A program made the position numbers and the translations under genes. Source: Hymenolepis diminuta (taxonomy: Eukaryota; Platyhelminthes; Cestoda; Cyclophyllidea; Hymenolepididae). From it: a stretch of 64,000 bases of DNA. Location of the stretch: positions 479,444 through 543,443 of the forward strand of contig CAADRB010000015.1 in NCBI GenBank assembly GCA_900708905.1. The letters are read 5' to 3'. This document shows positions 48,501 to 58,819 of this stretch, piece after piece (positions within the stretch are counted from its first letter, which is position 1; every line of letters starts with the position of its first letter). The notes beneath the pieces are model-generated. The model saw nothing but the letters and a program-made list of their open reading frames with translations. It did no database searches and was not told the DNA's origin.

Positions 48501-51253
48501 CCACTTTTTCCAAAAGCAGAGGAAAATGTATAGATGTATTTGAACAATTTTAAAATATTGAGTAAGGTGCCACTCATCTTTGCAACATATTGAAGACTTT
48601 ATATAAAATCCCTGTGAGAACACGGTTTCACTAGATCATATCTTAATATATTATGTCCATTACAACTGATTGTGATAGACAATTGAGACAAACTTGACTG
48701 GAGTGGGAAGTCAATCATTTCAAGCCCCAGTGTCTCGAACAAAGTTTATCCATTGATTCGACAATGCGATAGTCCTCATAGCTTCAGAGCTGTTAACTCA
48801 TATACTAATCAACTCAATTTCACTCGCCTTTCACACTTGGATTATGCTTTATTTGATGCTCTCAGCTGGCTTCTGTATGATTTATCTCTGGATTTAAGCG
48901 TATTTCAAGGTAATTTTATGTTCTTAGTTTTATAACCATTACCATAGTGATAAAAGATTCCTAAATGCTCACAAGTGGTGTGCTCATCATTTTCAGTATT
49001 ACCGTTAATTCCATGGGCTGTATGACTAGGAGGAGATATCTTTTTGGGATAATAATTCGGAAGGGTCTGAAAAAACGGAAGTGAATAGATTTGAATTAAT
49101 TGGTTCAGATGATCGCAGTCATTTTAAGAAATATGAACTAGGAATTTCATCACACTATAGACTGTATTGGAGTCATAAATGAAGACAATTTTATTCACGC
49201 AAGCAAAATAAATTACTTGTTCAAATACCACACTTTCACAATTTTGTAGCTTGGAGGCTTCCTGGCTACCTACACTTTCTCCAGAATGAGTGATTTCGAC
49301 TCAATGACAATTCACTTCGCTCTCTGTGTAGCTCTAGCCTCCATCCAGCAATTTCTTGTTCTCCCAATGGTCGATCACGTCTTTCCTCATCTCACGCATC
49401 CCAAAATCTCCCGGCCATCTAGCAAGAGATACTTCGATTTTTGGTGGTTAATCCAGGCCAATGCTGAAGGCATTGTCACTCTACCCGGTTATCTCAGTCT
49501 TTACTTCTATGCAACCGCTCTTGGAATTACTCTGCGTCTTCATTTGGAGCCTCCAAAAGAGAATGGACAATCGGAGCAGAAATTGAAATTTCTTTGTAGA
49601 CAAGGAAAAGAAGAATGGTACGTCTTTTGTCGGCTGTCTGTTGTTATCTCGAATCAGGAGGCCTAACAAGAGTTTCACGAATTTATGGAAAAAAAGTAAA
49701 ATATAATTTATTGGATTAGATTCATTCACTAAAATTGAATTTGTTATTATCTGCCCACCATTCGTGTGTATTTTTATATGATCTATTTGACGAAAAGAGA
49801 ACGATCAGTTCAAAGTATGGTTTGGACAGTAAAAACTGGGGTTGTAATTGATGCCTTTGACCTCCCGAGCCTAGGATACTTTAGTAGTTAGGTTCATTTG
49901 ATTTATAGCTTTGGTGCCGATTGGTGGAAGTTTGTACCGAATGTCGGTTCTCATAGAAGATTTTCATCACACATTACAATCCAGTTCTTTGATGTCTCAA
50001 ACTTCACAGGTTTAAATGATTTGAGATGATATTAATGACACCTCGATAGTTACGTAGCAATTAGATAGTATAACCCAACTCTTCTCAGCCCTAATAATGT
50101 CTTTGGGTAACTTCAATAGATTGCATCAGCGCTTGGCATGCAACCGATAACGGTAATTTTCATTCTTATCACTCTTATTCCCCAGAATATTGGGCGTTGG
50201 AGTTTAATAATGGCGAATTAACCTTATTGAAATTTTCAACCCCAATAAACCGTTTAAATCTAGAGACTTCTTTGGCATCTTGCTTAATTTGTGATGGTCA
50301 TGACGTTGCGTACTTTTTCATATTTGATTTAAATTTGCACCGTGCTTAGTTTTGAAGGCAATAAGGGTAGCGGTTGCTCTATTCAGTTCCCCTCTATGTA
50401 CCTGTTTAAACCTAGCCTTAATTTCCTTAATATTCTCGTCATCGGAGACAGAAATCACGAGTTTGATGTCCAGGGGGTGGAATGGTTAACTGTACTAATT
50501 AAGTCTGATTAATAAGGGGGTGTCAGAATTCGAATTTCTCACCAAGTAGGCTCCATAATACTACCCAAGGTCAGTGTTCGGTTAGACTTCACTAATTCGT
50601 CTTGGGAGTTCTTATTTTATTATCAATTGCTTAACACTGTGTTTCTACTTATCTTTCTCTAATTTGTAGGTTCGGAAACCCGAAGAAGATTGCAGTTGCA
50701 GTGTTTTCCATTTCCATTCCAATGTTTCTTATCGTTGCGGCCTATGGTGAAAGCAGTGTTTCCCGACGTCTTGTTAACCTTCCCTACATAGCTCTTCAGG
50801 TAGTTTTAGATACATTTTCATTATATTCTAACTTGACCACTGACTATATTTTCATTTCTTTACAGATAGGTCTTTCAGCTCCTCCCTTTGCTTTTTTCAT
50901 CTATCGCTCATTCACCACGCCTGTCTCTAAGCGTGGTCGTAGAGGTATATGCATCTTCAGTTTATGGACTAATCTACTGAAATGTTATTTTGTTTACAGA
51001 TTTAATTCCCTTCTTCGCCAAGATTGCCGATCATGGGATTCTTTACGTCCTGGTGGCTAAGTTGATTACCGGTGGATTAAATTTCCTCTTTGACAGTCTA
51101 GCGTTTTTAGATATGAGGCCGGCTTGGTTCTCAAATTTGTGCCAATTTGTACTTCTTTCAATTTATGCTGGTATCTGCCCACTGTTGACTGAACGGTTTA
51201 GTAAAGCGATATTCAGAAAACGTAGATGGGCAGCAACTAAGAAAACCGAGTGA
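45526..51253 (+). CDS. PIGW: GPI inositol acyltransferase PIGW/GWT1, tandem copy 2
   Basis: Exons: 45526-45683, 47576-48101, 49250-49617, 50670-50799, 50866-50944, 51000-51253; all phases join, 504 codons. Exons 1-4 have exactly the same lengths as in copy 1 (158, 526, 368 and 130 nt). Exon 5 is one codon shorter and exon 6 one codon longer. The family blocks persist: FVSGHTGGTSVEL at the start, FPQRFAKTE (one Arg of FPRRFAKTE replaced by Gln), LMDLGVGM, YGIHWNFFFT and QANAEGIVTLPGYLS. Long stretches are identical to copy 1 (LPCTLLSNYILEYHF, DHVFPHLTHP), so the duplication is clear, yet many scattered changes and unrelated introns show it is not recent. No disabling mutation is seen. AATAAA at 51344-51349 is the likely polyadenylation signal. 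Whether both copies keep the same activity is unknown. Confidence 0.92.
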
Positions 51254-51889
51254 TTTGGCAAATTGTACTTACTTTTTTTCTTATTTGCTTGTTTTTTTTT
51301 TTCGTTCCAATATGTTCATTTGTACTTTTACTGTGTTTTTTGAAATAAATTATTTAATTTTGAGAATTCATTCGTTTTCGCTGCAATGCATCTTGGTTTG
51401 TTTGTGATTCAATAAGCTGTCATCCATGGGACAGTAGATATCATCTTCTTTTTGTTTAATATTCATTAATCTTAATGGAATAATATGCATGTTTCTGCTA
51501 TACTTTTGTTTGATGCTTTGATTATACACATCTTAGAAATCATTTTTTTGCCTTTTAAAAGCCAATTGTATTTGATCAATTCTTACATTGAGTTCGATTG
51601 ATAACTAGAGATAAAATTAAGTTTAGAAAGGTATTAAGGAAATATATATATCCATTTTTTACATTAAATGGTGGATGTAACGTATTGGGAATTAAGTATT
51701 TGAAAGAATCGGAGAGAGCACGTATTGACTAGGTCACGTTGATGGGAGAAAGCGTACGCTGATATCATGAAGTTTGTGATTTTGACCTATAGCCACTACC
51801 CTCGAATCTGATGGCGCGGTTTGTTAGTATACGATTTAGGTCAATAAAATACACCTAGTTAACTAAATTATTTATTTTGCCACTACTAG
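51254..51889. other. Short intergenic region, PIGW copy 2 to PPWD1
   Basis: It contains the 3' UTR of PIGW copy 2 and the promoter and 5' flank of PPWD1. An AG directly abuts the PPWD1 start codon (cactactag then ATG at 51890). I saw no other element. Confidence 0.5.
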
Positions 51890-54800
51890 ATGGCAGATTC
51901 AGGAGATCCCGTTGGTCTTTTGCCTGCTAAAGTGAAGAAACCAGAGAGAGAAGATGATCCAGTTGGTCCACTACCCTCAGAAGTGACCGCAAATGATTCG
52001 GGGGAAGAAAAAAATGGAGGAAATAATCAGAAAAGAAAATATGAAGGAGATACTAATGACGATGACAATGGCGACATCGTGGGTCCCTTACCAACAATGA
52101 TGGAAGATCATGCAGCGGAACCTCCCAAAAAGAAACCCAAGAAAAGTGAGGTGGTAGATTACAATTCCCTATGTTTTTGTGAAAGAGTAGAGGGAAGATA
52201 TCTTGGAGCTTTTTCTACCACTAACTCATTTATGTTCAAAATTTGCTAGTGCAGCCAGTCATCCACATCACTAGATGTGCACTTATTAGCATCGGTCTCG
52301 TAGCCTCTGGCTTATCATTGGCTTACTAGCTTGTTGACTGCAATTATTAGAAGTCATGGTAACGTAAGAAGGGTTTATAAGTTGTAATCGTAGGAAGGCT
52401 TTTAAATATTGTCTAATAAGGGTGAAGAGTGAAGTAGGAAAAAAATCTCTCAGTGTATCAAGAGTCATGCTTCTTGGTTCATTAATGAATATAGTTCACC
52501 TTGTTCCAAAGTCTAAATTACTGTCTTTGACCCTCAAGTTCCTGAATGAATTCATATGCATAATCTTCAGACCTTTTAGAATTAATGATTAAGTTGAGTT
52601 ACTGGATATGCCTTCTCGATTAACTTATCTCTTCTACTAATCAAGAGTAGCTAGTTGAACTTATTTACGATTTTTTACTCCAACTTAACGGAGCTTACAC
52701 GAGTTCACAAGGGGGGAATTTGTAGTGACTTTATTTCATACCTAAGTTGAAGTGATTTTACCCTATTTTCTGCCTTCTTGCATTTCTATATGGGCCTCAT
52801 CTCTCGGCTCTTAAGCGATTTGTCGATTTTCTCTCGTTGTCGAGCCCCTACATTTTGAGCTTTATTCTACTTTCTCGTCTCTCCAAATAGAAATTTTGTG
52901 TTATTACCTATTTCTCCCTCCTATTTTGTGACAGTGGAGTTCGTACAGTTGGAAAGGCCTCTAGTATAACTAGTTTCTTCTATTCTGTGTTAGTATCTAG
53001 TGCCTCCTCTACTATAAACTCTAATAATAATTTAAGAAAAGAGCGCTCAAAATATTCACATTATTTCACAATGAAAATTTACCACTGTGTTTTCATTTTG
53101 TTTTACCGTAGTTCTTAAAGATGAGAAAATTCTACTTCGAAGTATTCCTTCTGCTCAGTATTATGAAATCAGCTACATGCACCGCAACACAATCACCCAC
53201 CTTGCCTACTCTAAGTAAGTTTACACCTCTTAAGTTATGGTTTACTTATTTAAGACGCATAAGTAATGTGTCTCAACTTCAGGACTCACTACCTCATCAC
53301 ATGCAGTTGTGATGGTCATCTCAAATTCTGGCGTCTTGCAGCCACTCGTGGTTTGGAGTTCGTTAAACATTACCGGGCCCACTTGAGTGAGTTTTCTCCC
53401 ACTGATATTGTTAGTATCCGGTATTTAAGTAAGTAATGCATGTCTCGCCGTTATTCTAGGTGCCATTACGGGATTGGCTGTTAGTCATGATGGTGAACTA
53501 GCTTGCACTGTTGGTGATGACAAAACCGCTAAAATATTCGACGTCATCAATTTCGGTACGTTCTGCTCGTACTATTTGAATACATTCCTCGGATAATTAA
53601 TCTTTATCTTTTCTTGTAGACATGATTAGCATGATGAAACTGGGATTTGTTCCCCGGGAATGCTGTTTTGTTTACACCGTTCAAGATGGCTGTGCCGCTA
53701 TAGCAATGTAAGTTCACTATTCAAGTTTTTCTTGATTATCGATTTATTGATTTTAGAGCGGATCGAGATAGTAGTGCCATCCATATTTACGACGCTCGCA
53801 CCAAAGATACTCTCTTGAAAACTCTTGATAGACTTCATGCTAGTCCAGTCATTGCAATTGCTGTAAGTTTCTCAGTACCGAAGTGCCTCTGATTTTATCT
53901 ATTATAATCGATTAATTTTCTCTTTCAGTTCTGTCCAGAACTAGAAACAGTGGTGAGTGCGGACATGGAAGGAATGCTGGAATTCTGGTCAACTCAACGC
54001 CATGGTTTTGATGCAGTTCAACGGCCTCCTTCTGTGAAATGGACATCCAAGATGGATACGGATTTGTATTGTCTCTTGAAGGATAAAACCCATGCTGTCA
54101 GTCTTGCCTTCTCACCAAATGGAGGCAGACTGTTGGCGTGCTTTGGAGCGGATCGAAAAGTATCTTCGGCTTTTGTTCAAATTTTCTTAATCTCAATCAA
54201 ACTCCATTTCTAATCTCTGATTTCTGGTGATGGTTTTAGATCAGAATTTTTAAGACCCTTACAGGAAAACTATCTCTGGTGTATGATGAAAGTATTCAAC
54301 AGTATTCAGAGATGCAGTCTACGAAACAGCTCTTGCCAAGCATGGAATTTGGACGTCGGTTGGCGTTGGAAAAGGAATTAGACCGGTCTGATGGGACGCA
54401 CATGTGCAATTTGGGTTAGTCTCTTTGTTAGATTTTGAGACACTCAGACCTTGGAAGTTGAAGTCAGATTTTAGATCCTTCTAACACGTTTTTATTAATT
54501 GGGTTGTTTTACAACATACTGATCTGCAGAGATCTACTAATATATGCATGTTTTTCTCGTGGTGAAAGCGGTAGTTCAACCAAAAAATCTAGTAGAAGAT
54601 AAGACAGGCCAATCACATGCTAATGTGTATACCAAACTCTTGCTTGTCAAAATTCTACATAAGACATTTAGGCAGATATTTTCGTTCTCATCATCTTCAT
54701 TTCCGGTTTAGTTATTTAAGGATATGCACTTTAGTGCACCATATTTCTAATTTTCCTAACTCTTTTTTATTTTCACTTACCTGGGGCTAGTCAAACCATA

Positions 54801-57800
54801 TAAATGCTTATACTTCTCTTCTAAAGAAATGGACCATATAGTTAGATTTCGTGGGCTTGTGGCTCAATGGTTAATGCGCTCGCCTACGAAGTCAGAGTCC
54901 AAGGATTCAATGTCCNNNNNNNNNNNNNNNNNNNNNNNNNNNNNNNNNNNNNNNNNNNNNNNNNNNNNNNNNNNNNNNNNNNNNNNNNNNNNNNNNNNNN
55001 NNNNNNNNNNNNNNNNNNNNNNNNNNNNNNNNNNNNNNNNNNNNNNNNNNNNNNNNNNNNNNNNNNNNNNNNNNNNNNNNNNNNNNNNNNNNNNNNNNNN
55101 NNNNNNNNNNNNNNNNNNNNNNNNNNNNNNNNNNNNNNNNNNNNNNNNNNNNNNNNNNNNNNNNNNTGCATTAGTTTGATATCAGCTCATTATATTTACC
55201 GTTATCCTCCTGATCCTGGCTGCCCATATTTGATGGTAAACTTAATCGTTTTCACAAACAGGCCCTGAGGTCAGTTAAGATGTATTTAAAGTGAATCAAT
55301 GTATTTGAAGTAGTATTCGTTACTGGCAATCCCTGTTCTCCCTTGCAGAGTTTGATTCTTCCGGTAATTTTCTCATATACACCACTCTCCTGGGCATTCG
55401 AGTAGTCAATCTCGTAACCAATCGTCTTGTTCGTTGTCTGGGAAGTCCTGAAAATTTGCGTTTCCTCCAAGTTGCCCTTCTTCCAGCCCGTGCCGCCGTA
55501 CTTCAAAGCGCCACCGCCATGGCCCTGCTGGGTCTCGATTCGGCCACCGCTTCGTTGGAAATGCACGCCGCTCTCGCAGGAGCTGCTGAAGATGCTGCTT
55601 CGGCTGGTCAGACAGGATCAAATGCTGGAGGAGGGTCGGCTAATCAACAGCCTTCGAGGGACCCTGTCATTGTGTGTACGGCATTTAAGAAGAATCGAGT
55701 CTATCTGTTTACTAATCGAGAACCGCATGAAATCAAATCGGAGTAAGTTGTGTTTTGACCGGATATGGCCAGTTTAGAATGTTTTTCGTGTATTATCGGA
55801 TTTTCAAGTCAGTAGGTTCGGGGAAAGTATAGTCCGAGAAACTTAAAGCTTATTATCGATGCATTATTTATATATTCTCAAACTGGTTAACATACGTCGG
55901 TCTTTTTATGTCAAGTAAAATTAATTTGGCACTAAATCCCGTCAGTTGAACAACTTCAGAAGCCGACCGAGTTAGAGTTATTCCCTTAAAAAATTGATGA
56001 TCTTCAGGGTTAAAAGGATATAATAGCCTTTCCCAAATCAAAAGACCGAGGGATGAGTGGAAAGCGATAATATATTGCACAAACATAAAGGGATGTAAGA
56101 GAAGGAAGTGGGAAGTTTTGGAGCATGGGGCAAACGTCAGCTGAGCGTGAATGGATGTGGGATTTTGGTGAAATGACTAATTTACGATGGAATTGAATCT
56201 ACGTCCTCTGTTAGTCAGATGAGCAATCATCGAGAAATAATGACCGTGTAGACATATTAGTCAACATACACGTGGGATAAAATGCTAAAAAAGCATTCCT
56301 TGTACCGCAATCACTCGTTTCTTTTTCAAGATTGTGAACTAATTCCCTTCAGATTATGATAATTTTTCCATTTGTTTGCAGCAAGTTTGTTGCAGTTGGA
56401 GCTGGCAGCTAACACCAGTAAGTGATAGTTCTAAAATTAGAACACAAACGGCTGTGAAGACCAAAGTGTATTGAATACACCACGAATGATTAAGTGATGA
56501 GGGGAAGGGTACGAGCAGATAAACGACACTTGGGCAAGGACGTGTACGAGGATGTCAGTGCAAATATACTTTTAAATTAAACGGGATAGTTATAGAAAAG
56601 GGGAGTATCGATAACCACGGTTAGACGTGACAGATGGGAGTTTGTGTCACAGAGACATAAAGACATCTCTGTGACTTCATGGACGAAAAATTCGAATATT
56701 GGCATAGATAATGTGAATAAAAGATAATTTTGAAAACGCATAAAGGATCATCCTTCAAAGTCACAGTATTTCATTTTTTCTTGAATAAAATACTTTAGCT
56801 GATAAGTTTATGATTTGAAATGTTAGGCTGATCTTGGTGGAATTTTCGGTCATATCAAAGACTTCCTCTGCATTTTTCCGACGTCTATTGGCTCCGTTTT
56901 CTTTCTATTTATACGTGGTAGCTCAATAGAATTTTCTGTATTATTCAGAAAAAATATAAAAAATTATTCTGTCCTTTTTTCAAGTTATCTACATCTCATG
57001 GTTTTTCATAAGTGTATGCCTTTAACGAGTCTTCTCATTCAAGAAAGCCTAAATCCTTTAGTTATTAAGCCCCTTACAATTATTGTAAATAGACCGCAAT
57101 TTAGGGATGACTCCATAAACATATTGTAGTCGCATCGGTGTGGATCTTGTGGAGTGGTATTTGGAGGGTAATCAACTTTCAGTGATAAACTGTAAGTTTA
57201 GGCTGTTTGGGCGTCCCTCTTAGGTATGCTAGATTATCTCTTCCAATTTCTCGAAAAGGATAATGGAAAAGAGGCTAGTAGGACTGTAACTGGGAGTTTA
57301 TTTACTAAGATTTCCAAGTCATCTGATGTCACTTATGGAAAGTTAAAAAAATGCGAAAATGGAAAACCTACGTTATAATATGAATAATATTAGAGGCTTC
57401 AAACAGTATTTAAAACTGTTTTGAACTTTTTTCTAGAGGTGACACAGTTGCAGCTGGATCGACGAGTGAACGTGATGTCTTCAACGAGAAACCCACAAAG
57501 GAAGAGGTCCTTGCAGCTTCACGTGATTCAGCCGCTGCAGCTGCAACATCGGTATCTCTCCGACTGGCTGGCTCTGCGATTCTTCACACCTCCCTCGGAG
57601 ACATTCACATTCGTCTCTGGCCACGGGAATGTCCAAGAACTGTCGAGAATTTTGTTGGGCACGCTCGAGCTGGTTATTACAATGGTCATATCTTCCATCG
57701 GGTGATCAAGGGCTTCATGATTCAGACTGGTTGTCCTCTTGGTAAGTTATTTCATTGTAAGTTTATTTATGCATCGGTAGCGCCTTGTTTAGTGTGCTGG

Positions 57801-58819
57801 TCTGTCAAGTCAGAGGTTGCGAGATCGATGCCTATCGGTACACATCCAATGATGTAAATGGCCAACTGCACAGGTTAGTTCTAGTCAAAAATAAAAGTGA
57901 TAGAATCCAAATTTCTTATATTATTACGAGTTGCAATTATCTGTATAGAGTATGGAATAAATGAAGGCGTTAGTTGAATAGCTAAGTCGAAAACTTTTTT
58001 CTTTCCCATAATCTGAGGTTCTGGACGTCGCAGTTAAAACTTCAATTACTTTTGCTTTAACATTTATCAATAGTGATTTAGACCTTGGATAGGATTTACT
58101 TTCACTACCTGTCACCTGGCCTTTAAGATATTTGATGCTCTTCACTATTTATATGTTTCTTAAAAATCATATTCTAAAAATATTTTTCATTCAATTGATT
58201 AAATGAACGATGTATATAAAGTTGGTGTTTCTTCGCTCTTCAAGAGATTTGAGGAGTTAATTCCGTCTAGAGATTACCTTTAACTTGTTGATTGAAGGAG
58301 ATTTGCGTTGATTGACGATTTTCATAAAACGCTTGCATTCACTTGCATTTCCCTTAACATATTTCTGTCTGCCATCAGTGGAAAGTGTACATCCTAAATT
58401 ACACAAGTTTAAAGACAATTTTATAATGTTGTAGGTACTGGAACCGGAGGAAAGTCAATATGGGGCGGTGAATTCGAAGACGAGTTCCATCCTAGTTTGA
58501 GACATGATCGTCCCTACACTGTCAGTATGGCTAATGCAGGCCCAAATACCAATGGATCACAGTTTTTCATCACTGTGGCCCCTACGGTATGCCCCGAATG
58601 TCCTTATATAGGCATCTCATGTATTAACGGCCTTTAATCTCCTCCTTTTCCTTATAGCCCTGGTTGGACAACAAGCATACTGTATTTGGGCGCGTGATCA
58701 AGGGAATGGATGTGGTGCAGAAGATATCGAATGTGAAGACGAACGCAAAGAATGATAAACCACTGGATGACATCAGTATTATCAGCATTAGTGTAAAGGA
58801 CCTGGGCGGAGGAGCTTGA
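51890..58819 (+). CDS. PPWD1: Peptidyl-prolyl isomerase with WD40 repeats, PPWD1
   Basis: Exons: 51890-52145, 53112-53214, 53283-53386, 53460-53555, 53620-53707, 53757-53862, 53929-54159, 54240-54414, 55349-55742, 57437-57741, 58435-58586, 58658-58819; all phases join, 723 codons (human about 646). The acidic/Lys-rich N-terminus carries three VG(P/L)LP motifs and a KKKPKK basic run that may be a nuclear signal. WD40 repeats cover about residues 86-480 ([40 protein letters not shown]). [14 protein letters not shown] then links to a cyclophilin domain at about 565-720. Its active-site residues are present: [13 protein letters not shown] (Arg, Phe, Met, Gln), GSQFFIT, and [13 protein letters not shown] (Trp, His). 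PPWD1 is a nuclear, spliceosome-associated cyclophilin. Exon 9 codes an Ala/Gly/Gln-rich insertion absent from the human protein as I recall it. Intron 8 holds a SINE head and an assembly gap, but the flanking exons join in phase. Confidence 0.93.
54851..54915 (+). repeat. tRNA-derived SINE head, truncated by assembly gap
   Basis: GGCTTGTGGCTCAATGGTTA is a good Pol III A-box context, and GGATTCAATGTCC is a B-box-like string about 45 nt on. The sequence then runs into Ns. The resemblance to 37461, 57771 and 17731 suggests a SINE rather than a functional tRNA gene; the 3' half is unseen. Confidence 0.5.
54916..55166. other. Assembly gap (251 Ns)
   Basis: A run of unknown bases in PPWD1 intron 8. 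It starts inside a SINE-like repeat, which likely caused the break. No coding sequence of PPWD1 appears lost because exons 8 and 9 join in phase. Confidence 0.99.
56430..56790. repeat. Unclassified dispersed repeat, copy 2
   Basis: The partner of 40250-40740: same order of blocks and same strand, interrupted by small indels. It lies in PPWD1 intron 9. No terminal repeats or coding sequence were recognised. Confidence 0.5.
57771..57890 (+). repeat. tRNA-derived SINE-like repeat in PPWD1 intron 10
   Basis: A GTAGCGCCTTGTTTAGTGTG head, a B-box-like GAGATCGATGCC and then the shared tail TATCGGTACACATCCAATGA. It starts about 30 nt after the donor site. Confidence 0.5.

Noticed and set aside
54851..54915. 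Functional tRNA gene
   Set aside because: It has an A-box and a B-box-like string, but the 3' half is missing in the gap and related heads occur in other introns, so a SINE is more likely.
54829..55268. Open frames across the run of Ns
   Set aside because: They are artefacts of translating unknown bases.
55252..55621. Minus-strand frames of 104 and 71 codons
   Set aside because: They are shadows of PPWD1 exon 9, which is strongly supported on the plus strand.
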